From positions 1 to 22,323 of the IMG/VR virus record IMGVR_UViG_3300030329_002081: a stretch of 22,323 nucleotides of DNA; one strand, 5' to 3'. The stretch comes from a virus. The first letter of the stretch is position 1. Each line of letters starts with the position of its first letter. The translations under genes were made by a program, and so were the position numbers. A model generated the notes under the pieces. It saw nothing but the letters and a program-made list of their open reading frames with translations, did not search any database and had not been told where the DNA came from. Shown one piece after another: positions 14,301 through 21,750 of this stretch.

Positions 14301-14354
14301 GCCGGCACTAATAATAGCGGCAGGTGCTTTTAACTTTCCTCTAAATTCAGCCAT
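11307..14354 (-). CDS. Large internal virion (ejection) protein, T7 gp16-like position
   Basis: A 1015-residue, largely helical protein in the place of the T7 gp16 internal core protein. ATG 14354 is preferred over the GTG at 14357, because AAGG lies six bases ahead of the ATG. Visible points: charged N-terminal 300 residues; an ALLSSPVTHMVNMSGNSAF segment (about 329-348); a long charged helix around 460-530; VLGVPFFKTPTNIFLEV (about 561-577); a hydrophobic stretch TGWGIMGTVIALTSGYYG (about 607-624); FNRFDPLSMLL after it. The SSP-T-x-x-V-N and PF-x-x-TP-x-N pieces recall the large polyvalent protein-associated domains of injected phage proteins; this is memory, not a search. No transglycosylase motif is seen, unlike T7 gp16. 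Likely role: ejected with DNA to form the trans-envelope channel. Confidence 0.75.
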   Translation of the reverse strand: MAEFRGKLKAPAAIISAGINKLKEIGRTAEVEIYAKDLSDKPEVVTGKSGGKSIVLPEASDKDIESLMEVFTENGYKGPGLNLGRLGDIFDSKEINIDPLVLYKGLKKMGKDVDDPSSYDFLNQLRAQNVELFEFARRGKLSIEDMTKMANKIGLYEISQKMLMRKPGEMLSPEEVLGGLLMAKRLSDETKYGAASILQRKADGTISPEQFAEEYRKHQKLTVITENLLANVAGSMSEAGRTLAVGSHAEKIIDTDTRLGIGGNYGPSMDMPSVSATNQILSELEEKEALYDLMVVASLPKKQTPSYISNTAKYGRKAIDFMMEAYINALLSSPVTHMVNMSGNSAFQLARLAETGVAGVIGNIRRGFGAGDDRAMLIETQAFLHGSLMAQKDALSLMARTMIAGESSDLMSKLDIRELTIGDSRNIAHIMEQYSQGNWMPAFLNTVGVANSLSGRFLAAEDELFKVMIRKRVRYQEAYRAQHIEYEKRLSAGFSQKEAEDYASAMYTKYLSDPPPEVLIREKETALKETFQSPIKAEGPVMGRIASGGNALFNNHVAKVLGVPFFKTPTNIFLEVADRSINIYPTMKALTNGKGREFDEAVSKLVTGWGIMGTVIALTSGYYGDDIIITGTGPGNKKARAIINKGANVPSTSIGFKQDDGTYEFTSFNRFDPLSMLLVAAADYNNFVEYNGDADVSEKLLNSLLMVATEYSSNMPFMQGVAELVEVVGNKYDDTDNWGENVLRYFGRKGGSFTMSVGGKMDENLDLISLGLKPLFVDDYVFVGSTSFSATMERMSDPNKSNTMLTDDQINSMRIEQINPFWRGWLEALNQARARHPLFAQGTYDDVNFWNEPIMQMDPEQLRRNGKLIQSFNPMRVQTGAYTDVDLELLRLSQLGYGTFNYHPRKVDGYALTSEEYLNYVNAVNNSDADGRMPGDDFYDVDMTLRNRLHTTISDTTSPEFMEYMSMSDEDKFDHLNLIILGDHRKAAKSHIMTEGRLDRLYRIDNPESDGYSIN

Positions 14355-15837
14355 CACTAACCTTACTCACATAATTATTATCTATGCGTCTAATTTTACC
14401 ATCATTAAATTTTACATTAATTATAGAACTTCCTTCAGCTTTATCGTGTGAAATAACTTCTCCATCACCAAATTTAGGATGAGTTACTTTTTGCCCTATA
14501 GGCTTTAAAATTTCTTGATTTTGTTGAATAGTTTGAGAAGGACTACCTTCTTTTCTAATATTTCTTTCTAACCTTGCTTTATCACCTCTTTGGTGCTTTT
14601 CATCTGCAACTATTTTACGAGCATTTTCATCAGCCCATTTTTCCCTATCTACCCCATAACGATATAGATTTCTGCCCTTTATCCGAAATGTTTTTTTATT
14701 CATAATTTCTGAGGCATTATCTCCAGAAACCTCTATAGGTCTTATTGTAAATGTATGTTGTTGCTTGTCTGCTCCATAACTCTCTTTAACAACCTCTCCT
14801 TTAATTATTCGTTCCCCTATTTTTTTAGGATTTTTAAAACTACCTCCAAAAACATCTTGCCTAAATGTGACTACATCTCCAACGACAACATCTCTGGAAC
14901 TACGCAAAACATTACCAATTAGAGCTAAACCCTGATCCGTAAGAGCCGTAGGGTCCACTCCCGTATTTAGCTGTGTAGAACCTTTGTTTTCGTCTATCCT
15001 AGCCTGTGCATCATCTCCGGCTTTTATAAGGCTCTCAGTGACGTTATTCTTCATCTCATTAAGTTTTGGACTGTTCTTTATGCGTGTGTATAGAGTGCCT
15101 ATACTTGAGATAGCCTGGTCTAACTTTTCACCTAGATATCCACCACCAAGAAAGTTCTCCGGGGCTTTCTGTAATTTCTGTATTATGTATGGGGCATCCT
15201 CGTCTGCCTGTAGTCCTTCTAGAATAAGAGACTTTATTTCAGAGTTAGGAAGGGCAAGGTCTAATCCCATAGATATCATAGCTTGTTCATCTGCCGGTAC
15301 TGCTATCGCTTCAGCAGTTCCATATCCCAACACATTAGCCAGAAACTTATTACCCATACCCATTGCTTGAGCACCTTTAGATATAGTTGCACCGGGAATT
15401 ACAAACTCACCTACAGGCTCACCAATATACTGACCTCCTATAGTCTGGGCCTTGTTGTCATACTCTAACATATTTGCTGTGAAATCATTAAGCTCTTTTA
15501 ACCCCGGAATATTCTCATCCGCCCACGGCACTACATATTCGTTATAACCCGGTAGGAAAATTCGGTTAAATTCTTCTGCGAAATTAAAGATACCTCTAGG
15601 TATACCCTTCACCGCACCCACGACACCCTGACCTACATTTTTTGTAGTATCCAGGTTGAAATCTCTTTGCTCCTTTTTTAAATCAAGAAAAGCAGACCCA
15701 AAGTTTTCCAGACTATCAAAAGGTCCACCAACCTGAATGTTTAAGCCGATTTTTCCTTTACTCATTGAAAAGGTACGATTACCATCTTTAGAGGCTTGAT
15801 TACTTTCTAACACTGCATTTACAAGCTCATTTGTCAT
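14347..15837 (-). CDS. Internal virion protein with C-terminal PcrA/UvrD-like Tudor domain
   Basis: A 496-residue protein between two internal-protein genes (4-bp and 8-bp overlaps). The N-terminal 230 residues include Gly-rich and amphipathic stretches (GVVGAVKGIPRGIFNFAEEF) suited to membrane contact. Residues about 317-425 form a beta-rich domain with GDVVTFRQDVFGGSF, SYGADKQQHTFTIRP and IKGRNLYRYGV, then a basic helix WADENARKIVADEKHQRGD. I recall this combination from uncharacterised alphaproteobacterial proteins. The last 49 residues start GQKVTHPKFGDGEVIS and end with FNDGKIRRI. This matches the Tudor-like domain at the C-terminus of PcrA/UvrD helicases, which contacts RNA polymerase. 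Inferred role: an ejected protein that meets host machinery. Family assignment of the main body is unknown. Confidence 0.7.
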   Translation of the reverse strand: MTNELVNAVLESNQASKDGNRTFSMSKGKIGLNIQVGGPFDSLENFGSAFLDLKKEQRDFNLDTTKNVGQGVVGAVKGIPRGIFNFAEEFNRIFLPGYNEYVVPWADENIPGLKELNDFTANMLEYDNKAQTIGGQYIGEPVGEFVIPGATISKGAQAMGMGNKFLANVLGYGTAEAIAVPADEQAMISMGLDLALPNSEIKSLILEGLQADEDAPYIIQKLQKAPENFLGGGYLGEKLDQAISSIGTLYTRIKNSPKLNEMKNNVTESLIKAGDDAQARIDENKGSTQLNTGVDPTALTDQGLALIGNVLRSSRDVVVGDVVTFRQDVFGGSFKNPKKIGERIIKGEVVKESYGADKQQHTFTIRPIEVSGDNASEIMNKKTFRIKGRNLYRYGVDREKWADENARKIVADEKHQRGDKARLERNIRKEGSPSQTIQQNQEILKPIGQKVTHPKFGDGEVISHDKAEGSSIINVKFNDGKIRRIDNNYVSKVSDG

Positions 15838-17699
15838 TGCGGTGGTTCCAATGTATTAATTATATTTCTCATTACTGCTATTTGTTTTTGTATTTGAGAA
15901 GGATTTGTAAAAGCAAAACCCAGTTTATTTGCTTCATCAACATTTCCTTGCACACCTACAAGAAAGTTAAGGATGTTTTTATAATTGCTTAAAGTATTGT
16001 CGGTAAAATTTAGAGTTTCCAATAAATCACTATTCTTTTTCTTTTTAAGAGATATTTGAGTGTTTTCCACTACAACCTCTGCCTGGTTAACTGCACTTTT
16101 ATATAGAATTTTATCAACTTCCTCTTTTAAAAAGGTAGTATTTTCGTCAACGAATGTTTGGGCAATACTTACTAGATCCACATCTACGTTAGCCTTTTTG
16201 GCTTTTTTTCTCTCACTATTAAGTTTATTGACACCGTCAATATAAAGTTTTTGTGATATTTTATAGTTAGTTCTGTCATCTCCTTCAGTTTCCAAAAGTT
16301 TACCATCAGGGTCATACCCAAGCTGTTTTAAAATTTGTTTAGCCGCTGTAAAATCCGTATCGAAACTTCCTTCGATTGCATTTACTGCGGCAGTATAATC
16401 TTCCATATTTAATAGGTGGTGATGTTCAGCTAATTGTTTAAAAGTTAAACTTCCGTCACTTGTGGCTTTTAATATCCGTGAAACATTTATGTCGGCTTTA
16501 TCTGTTAATACTCTGCGTTCCGTTTCATTGATAAATCTAACATCTTCAAGCATTTTCTTTAAAAAATCACCTTCCCTGATACCAAGTCCTTTATTAACAA
16601 TATCAATATGTGTTAATGCTGTATCCCATTCCATTTGATCTAACGGGGTTTCAATTAATTTTAAAAAATCTAATTGAGATTGTTTTGCAAGTTCTTTTGA
16701 TCTCAGATTACTGGAATTACTTGTATCGTCTACATTTTCTATCCGTGCTTTTTGCTCAGTGCGAATTCTTTTTACAAGATTTTCCCGAAACGTAGGATCA
16801 TTGAATTTTTTTAATTTTAATAGATTGCTGTATTTTGGATCTCTTAATGGAGTGCCGGTAAGTATTTTTTTGACAACCTCATTTGGAGAATTTTTCATAG
16901 CATAATTTAAGACTGTCTCTTCTGCCCAATTATCTACACTAGCGTTCCATTCTTTTATTTTCGTTTCTAACTTTGGGGCAGTAAAAACATTAGGTATACT
17001 AGTAGCATGACTAATAAAACCAAGTTCGGCATTTTTAATAATTTCATTCGTTAACAGACCATCAGTAAAAACTTGATTTAGTTTTTCATTGTCAACATTA
17101 TCAATCATATTATTAACCGAGATTATATGACCTGAATTAATTTGCTTTTCAGTGCTACTAATACTTGCAGTTAAATATGTGTTGTATTGACTAGCGGCAG
17201 ACAATCCTAACCGGGCGGTAAGTTTCTTGGCTAATGCCGGAGCAGTAGGTCTGAGGATGCCTTCATACCCCATAATCGCACTATCAAGACTATCTCTTAA
17301 TGCTGACGGTTCTGTACCATTTAGTGTAGCTTGAAATACCAAATCATTAATATGTTCTGTAGCAGTGACATAAACATCATTCTCTAAGACTGCGATTGCG
17401 GCATCTTTAGCCGCACGACCAAAAACAGTAGACGTATCAAACTGCTCAAAGACATCTGTATTTTCTGCATTGGCATCCTGAAGCATTTTGAGGGTAGGGG
17501 CATTCTCTACACCAAACTCTGCACCCTCTATTTTTGCCTTTGTCTCCATCTGACGGAGTGCAAAATTTGTCATACGATCCATAGACTGAGAGAGAACCGC
17601 CATAGTTCTACGACCCTCTTGAAAGGCAAATCCTTGCGGCATCTGGGTTTTTTGAAACCTCTCGTTTATACTCTGATATGGTTTAAATACTTCTGCCAT
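15834..17699 (-). CDS. Internal virion protein, T7 gp15-like position
   Basis: A 621-residue, mostly helical, charged protein with no catalytic motif. The start MAEVFKPYQSINERFQ leads into a Met/Gln/Arg-rich helix (RRTMAVLSQSMDRMTNFALR), and much of the rest looks like helical repeats with regular Leu/Ile spacing. The order in this block (nozzle, small Ala-rich protein, this protein, a mid-size protein, a very large protein) mirrors the T7 gp12-gp14-gp15-gp16 order, so it most likely belongs to the ejectosome. Its ATG directly follows the upstream TAG. It overlaps the next gene by ATGA. The function is assigned from position and composition; sequence similarity to gp15 cannot be claimed by eye. 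Confidence 0.65.
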   Translation of the reverse strand: MAEVFKPYQSINERFQKTQMPQGFAFQEGRRTMAVLSQSMDRMTNFALRQMETKAKIEGAEFGVENAPTLKMLQDANAENTDVFEQFDTSTVFGRAAKDAAIAVLENDVYVTATEHINDLVFQATLNGTEPSALRDSLDSAIMGYEGILRPTAPALAKKLTARLGLSAASQYNTYLTASISSTEKQINSGHIISVNNMIDNVDNEKLNQVFTDGLLTNEIIKNAELGFISHATSIPNVFTAPKLETKIKEWNASVDNWAEETVLNYAMKNSPNEVVKKILTGTPLRDPKYSNLLKLKKFNDPTFRENLVKRIRTEQKARIENVDDTSNSSNLRSKELAKQSQLDFLKLIETPLDQMEWDTALTHIDIVNKGLGIREGDFLKKMLEDVRFINETERRVLTDKADINVSRILKATSDGSLTFKQLAEHHHLLNMEDYTAAVNAIEGSFDTDFTAAKQILKQLGYDPDGKLLETEGDDRTNYKISQKLYIDGVNKLNSERKKAKKANVDVDLVSIAQTFVDENTTFLKEEVDKILYKSAVNQAEVVVENTQISLKKKKNSDLLETLNFTDNTLSNYKNILNFLVGVQGNVDEANKLGFAFTNPSQIQKQIAVMRNIINTLEPPQ

Positions 17700-18176
17700 C
17701 TATAACCTCGGGGCTACACTTCCTGGAGCTTTTCCTATACTGTTCATAGACATAGCGGTGGATCCTATTGTTGATAGTGCTCCTATAAATCCCTGAAGCT
17801 GTGCGTATTGACCTGCTGCCCGTGCATCCTCTGCTCTCATCACTCCACCGGCTAATGCCATATTTGCGTTAAAGGCTACATTTCGTAGATCTTCTGCCGC
17901 AGGTTTCATCACCATAAAGATACCCCGGTCAGCTACTGTACCTGCACCCATTCTAACACCTGAACGGGGGGTTCCGGCTATGATGGATGCCAAACTAGCA
18001 TTCGTTCGTCTTATGGCTTCTACCCCTCGTTTTTTAGCGTTAAGAGCGTCTATAGATGCCTGGAGCTTTTCCCGTCTGGCTTTATCCTCGTACTGTTGCT
18101 TGGCAAGGGATCCGGCTTTGATTTGAGCCATTGCTGATATTCCTGATGAAATTGCGGCTACTGCCATAAAAGACAT
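17700..18176 (-). CDS. Internal virion protein B-like (T7 gp14-like) protein
   Basis: A 158-residue protein rich in Ala, Gly and Met. A hydrophobic N-terminus (MSFMAVAAISSGISAMAQI) precedes a charged helix (KQQYEDKARREKLQASIDAL), a GTPRSGVRMGAGTVADRG loop and a C-terminal hydrophobic helix (QGFIGALSTIGSTAMSM). This layout (membrane-active ends, an arginine-rich middle helix, a conserved S-G-x-x-x-G-x-G loop) is seen in the small gp14-like ejection proteins that follow the nozzle gene in podoviruses. In T7 the gp14 protein inserts in the outer membrane. It begins one base after the nozzle stop codon. Confidence 0.75.
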   Translation of the reverse strand: MSFMAVAAISSGISAMAQIKAGSLAKQQYEDKARREKLQASIDALNAKKRGVEAIRRTNASLASIIAGTPRSGVRMGAGTVADRGIFMVMKPAAEDLRNVAFNANMALAGGVMRAEDARAAGQYAQLQGFIGALSTIGSTAMSMNSIGKAPGSVAPRL

Positions 18177-18177
18177 A

Positions 18178-20799
18178 TTATGCTCCTGTGCTTAATTTGT
18201 ATTCCAACCCAAGTACAGTTACGAATTGTGGGGTGGTCATTGTTAGTGTGACTTGAGCTTCATCTGAATATCCCAAAATAGGCGATATCCGTTTGCGACC
18301 TGTAAAGGTTGTTGATGAGGCTCCGGCAGTAGCCGGTAACAGGGAGAAAGGTACCTCTACGCCATTGACCGCAAGATTTTGAGAAAGATAGAGGACAGGC
18401 GTAGCCTCTACAATTCTTCGTTTTCTGCTTACGACCACACCACTCGGTAGGCGTGGCTCTGCCGGAAGGGTTACAACTTCGACTGCGTAGCTCAATCCCA
18501 CCTCTACATAAGTCGTAGGAGCCTGATCAATCGTAATGGCACTAGACACAACAGTCTTGCCGGTAATGACGAGATCATCCCGCACCACATCAACTGGAAA
18601 TCTTTCCAGATGGCCGAGAGAACTACAGGTTGTATTCGTTGGTAAACTCTGATCTGGAGAGGTTGCTCCAGTAAAATATTGTATTGCCGCATCGGTGGTG
18701 CGGTCATCATCAAAAACCTCCAGGTAATATTTTGTCGTTCCATCGGTCACTTGGGTTACTGCTAACCTAGTGGTATCTGAACTGGTGACAGTCTGGTTAT
18801 CGTTTCCATAATCATCTCTCGTCACTGTCACAACTGCCGCACCGGGATTACTCACTGTGAAACCCGATATTGCATTTATGGCGGTATAGATATTATCTGC
18901 TGTAGTGTTGTTGTCTGTGTAGGCTCTCACATAATGTGTATTGCCGGAACTAGAGCTAGGGGCTGATCCACTTGAAGCCTCAAATTGTAAGGTCATTTCC
19001 GTGCCATCATGTTTCGAAAATACAATGGTGGATCCTACCGCAATATTTGCATAGTCAGAGACAGTAATCGTAAATGTCGCTTGAGTTGGCAAAGCACGTT
19101 TCGTGACAGTATAGATATCCTCTACGTCCACCCCAACGTCAATGAACTCACCATTCGTTACCCACTCTACAGGAGCAACCACGTTCTGGGGCCGGAGCAT
19201 AGTATAGACTGCCATTGTTCCATCGGTCGAATTAACAATCATTAACAAATCCCCATCGTCTGTAGAGGTAGCAGACCGGAGAGCCATTTTCGTTGGGGCT
19301 TTCAGTAAATGTGAAGAAAACAAGGACACATTATTTGAATTGTAGTTGAGGTCACTATCACTGAATAAAAATTCTCTAAGAGACTTCCCGGATCGTTGGA
19401 TAAAAAAGGTAGCCGCTTCTGTGCCAGTCGGTCTAATGCCTTCTTTTATACCTCGCCTGGTAGAGGATTTTATAACCAAATTGCTTGGTGTAATAGGGTC
19501 CAAAGTAGACTGTGGAATAAAGAACTCACCCGAACTTGTGAATATTTGTAAGTCTCGACCAGACCGAATTGCATTGATTGAGTTAATACTATCAGTGCTC
19601 AGAGTTACTAGTAGTGCGTCATCCGCTAACATTTCACCAGACTGGAAATTATAAAAATCCGAAACTTTAGATCCAAAAATTGTATTAGGGAGAGACTTAG
19701 AACCACCAAAAAATAATCTTCCTTCGTGAAATGTACAGCTTCTGGGATAGCCTCTATCACTAGAAAAAACATCCTCATAACCATATTCAATTTCATAATC
19801 ACCGGACGCAATCGCAACTGAAGCCTCAAAAAAGGGTATCTCCACCATTGCCTTCACAACTAGCTGTGTAGAGCCATCAACTACTTCGGAATTTCGCTCA
19901 ATAATCTTTGCTCTGCCAAAACCATTATTAACATTGATGTACTGACCCACATGATCCGAGGTTGTGAAAACCGAATCACTTGCAGGGGTAACAGTCCAGG
20001 CAACAGAAACTGTAGCAATTTTGGAGGAACCAACATAATCAGAAATAAATCTTGTTTGTCCTGAACCCGTGCCGGATGTAATTGTAATTTTACAGCCATT
20101 ATAAAGATCGTCAGTGCCAGATGCAGAACCATCAAGAGTGATTGTTGATGAGGCTCCACCTTGAGCTGTCGCTGATCTTTCTGCCGGGAAGGTAGCGGCT
20201 GAAGCTGTTAATTTTACTGTTCCGTCCACGGCATCGGGAGTGATAGTAGCAGCAGGGTTTGTAGTACCGGTTGTGAAATTATATTTTGGAGAAGTAAGAG
20301 TAATTGAACTTTCGGTCCATGTTGCATTCGTTGAACCTCTGACTATTTTTCTAGGTACTATATCTTCCTGCACTAAAATAAGAGTGTCAGCCGACTGTGT
20401 AAAATTTACCTTTGAAAGATCAATGTCTCCCATATTTATGCTGAGATAGTCATTGCCTGATCCATTAATATTGGTGATTTGCACCTGATTGGCAAAGACA
20501 AACATCCGCACATCAGAAGTAGATTGTTTTACAAACAACAACATAAAAGATTGGTCTATGGAAAACTCAAATGGTATTAGCCTTATGCCGGCAAGAGCCG
20601 TGTAGCTTCCCAAGTGTGAAGTTAAATCGAACATAAACCTAGAACCCGGTCTGCGTTCAAATCCACCCTGGGGCATAATCATTACATTTTTTGCTCTGTC
20701 GAGTGCTGAATAATATTGCTCAATATCAACCCGTCCGTGCATTAACGGATCAACTTCACCCTGCGTAAAGTTTGACTGGTAAAGAGTTAAGCGGCTCAT
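18178..20799 (-). CDS. Tail tubular protein B-like (T7 gp12-like) nozzle protein
   Basis: An 873-residue tail nozzle protein. The start SNFTQGEVDPLMHGRVDIEQ, then the NVMIMPQGGFERRPGSRF stretch (39-55), is the clear signature of podovirus tail tubular protein B. Further conserved parts are RLIPFEFS, YPRSCTFHEGRLFFGGS (351-367), FYNF, LQIFTSSGEFFI (418-428) and EFIDVGVDVEDIYTVTKR (551-568). Two beta-rich modules appear to be inserted: about 209-280 and about 573-685. The second splits the usual VKR...TKYYLEVF sequence. The protein forms the hexameric tail tip through which DNA passes. It overlaps the gp11-like gene by ATGA. Confidence 0.92.
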   Translation of the reverse strand: MSRLTLYQSNFTQGEVDPLMHGRVDIEQYYSALDRAKNVMIMPQGGFERRPGSRFMFDLTSHLGSYTALAGIRLIPFEFSIDQSFMLLFVKQSTSDVRMFVFANQVQITNINGSGNDYLSINMGDIDLSKVNFTQSADTLILVQEDIVPRKIVRGSTNATWTESSITLTSPKYNFTTGTTNPAATITPDAVDGTVKLTASAATFPAERSATAQGGASSTITLDGSASGTDDLYNGCKITITSGTGSGQTRFISDYVGSSKIATVSVAWTVTPASDSVFTTSDHVGQYINVNNGFGRAKIIERNSEVVDGSTQLVVKAMVEIPFFEASVAIASGDYEIEYGYEDVFSSDRGYPRSCTFHEGRLFFGGSKSLPNTIFGSKVSDFYNFQSGEMLADDALLVTLSTDSINSINAIRSGRDLQIFTSSGEFFIPQSTLDPITPSNLVIKSSTRRGIKEGIRPTGTEAATFFIQRSGKSLREFLFSDSDLNYNSNNVSLFSSHLLKAPTKMALRSATSTDDGDLLMIVNSTDGTMAVYTMLRPQNVVAPVEWVTNGEFIDVGVDVEDIYTVTKRALPTQATFTITVSDYANIAVGSTIVFSKHDGTEMTLQFEASSGSAPSSSSGNTHYVRAYTDNNTTADNIYTAINAISGFTVSNPGAAVVTVTRDDYGNDNQTVTSSDTTRLAVTQVTDGTTKYYLEVFDDDRTTDAAIQYFTGATSPDQSLPTNTTCSSLGHLERFPVDVVRDDLVITGKTVVSSAITIDQAPTTYVEVGLSYAVEVVTLPAEPRLPSGVVVSRKRRIVEATPVLYLSQNLAVNGVEVPFSLLPATAGASSTTFTGRKRISPILGYSDEAQVTLTMTTPQFVTVLGLEYKLSTGA

Positions 20800-21410
20800 C
20801 GGACATCTACCAACACATAATCTGCGATGACCTGACTAGATTGGCCGGCTCCATCAATATTCATGGCTTGTCGAAAGTATCCACCCCGTCCACTTTCCAA
20901 TGGTGTTCCTACAGCTTCCTGCTTCCAGAATTGTGCTTTAGAAATCTGATCAGTGACCGGCTCGGCTAGATGCCACGCCATCATATAAACTAAGAAAGTT
21001 ACGAAATAAGACGGCATAGAACCTTCAGCTACAGTTGCCTGATAATCCACATAGATTGCGGTTTCCTGAGTAAGAAGTTCCGATCCTTGTATTTCGTATT
21101 CTGTCAGGTGGGGGGCATTGTCCGATGCTGACGTAAAAACTTTTCTAGGAACTCCATTTGCCATATCGCTTGGTAGGGTAAAAGACTTTGCCCAGTAGGT
21201 TAAAGGATCACCCGAACTCTCTGCTAGTTGCACTTTTTTTAGTGAGAAACTCCACGGATACATACCTAAAGCCATAGCCTTTACTCTGGGATAGAGCGTG
21301 TTGCACAATGACCCGGCAGTGGATCCGTCCGAGAAAGAGGTAATAGAGGTAGAGCCTAGCAGTTGTAATGCCTCAGAACAGATAATTACGTCTGTATCAC
21401 CACTCGCCAT
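20796..21410 (-). CDS. Tail tubular protein A-like (T7 gp11-like) head-tail adaptor
   Basis: A 204-residue protein with the gp11-like pattern: an N-terminal helix SEALQLLGSTSITSFSDGS, then NTLYPRVKAMALGMYPWSFS (about 37-56), LPSDM, and a late helix YFVTFLVYMMAWHLAEPVTD (about 134-153) followed by a basic, Gln-rich tail. Together these are characteristic of tail tubular protein A, which forms the ring between portal and nozzle. It directly precedes the nozzle gene with an ATGA overlap, as in T7. The ribosome site is weak (GGGGTAG). The 53-base gap upstream holds hairpin-forming sequence. Confidence 0.88.
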   Translation of the reverse strand: MASGDTDVIICSEALQLLGSTSITSFSDGSTAGSLCNTLYPRVKAMALGMYPWSFSLKKVQLAESSGDPLTYWAKSFTLPSDMANGVPRKVFTSASDNAPHLTEYEIQGSELLTQETAIYVDYQATVAEGSMPSYFVTFLVYMMAWHLAEPVTDQISKAQFWKQEAVGTPLESGRGGYFRQAMNIDGAGQSSQVIADYVLVDVR

Positions 21411-21413
21411 TCT

Positions 21414-21451
21414 CTACCCCAAATGTCGTGGTAGGGCTTGATTGCCCCACC
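21414..21451. promoter_or_regulatory. Alternative hairpins ahead of the adaptor gene
   Basis: GGTAGGGC (21430-21437) can pair with GCCCCACC (21444-21451) around TTGATT, with one mismatch in eight. The same GGTAG (21430-21434) can instead pair with CTACC (21414-21418). The two stems exclude each other. No T tract follows on the minus strand, so this is not a standard terminator. It may set expression levels between capsid and tail genes. Confidence 0.3.
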
Positions 21452-21463
21452 TGTTCTTAAATA

Positions 21464-21748
21464 TTAGTCACTGTCTGAGACAGCACCAATGACAGTACCA
21501 TCACCGATGTCTACATCAGTTCCATCATTTGAAACGACAACGTGCATTGTTACCGTTCTAGTACCGCCCGTGGCTCCATGAATAATTATCATGTCACCAA
21601 CCACAAGCGTATCTGCTAGGTCATTAAAGTAACCTGCCGCATCGATTGCCGTATGAGCATCCGTGCTAGTATACACATAGAGTGCGGGGAGGGTGCCGGC
21701 AAATGCCTGACCGCCCAGTGTTCCCCATCCAGATCTTGCAAAAGCCAT
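21464..21748 (-). CDS. Small head-associated protein (possible decoration/stabilisation protein)
   Basis: A 94-residue protein placed two bases after the capsid gene, with GGAGAG six bases before its ATG. The sequence is Gly/Asp/Thr-rich and beta-like. YVYTSTDAHTAIDAAGYFND is followed by LVVGDMIIIHGATGGTRTVT and a C-terminal VVSNDGTDVDIGDGTVI. I recall short proteins with the A-x-GYFND and L-x-VGD-x-I pattern next to capsid genes in marine phages, but they carry no assigned function. Position and small size suggest a capsid decoration protein. It could equally be a spike or a head-completion protein. Confidence 0.65.
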   Translation of the reverse strand: MAFARSGWGTLGGQAFAGTLPALYVYTSTDAHTAIDAAGYFNDLADTLVVGDMIIIHGATGGTRTVTMHVVVSNDGTDVDIGDGTVIGAVSDSD

Positions 21749-21750
21749 GA

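Noticed and set aside
14023-14451. Plus-strand frame of 142 codons antisense to the internal protein genes
   Set aside because: It crosses the junction of two well-supported genes, is Ser/Ile/Leu-rich as expected of a reverse frame, and has no initiation signal.
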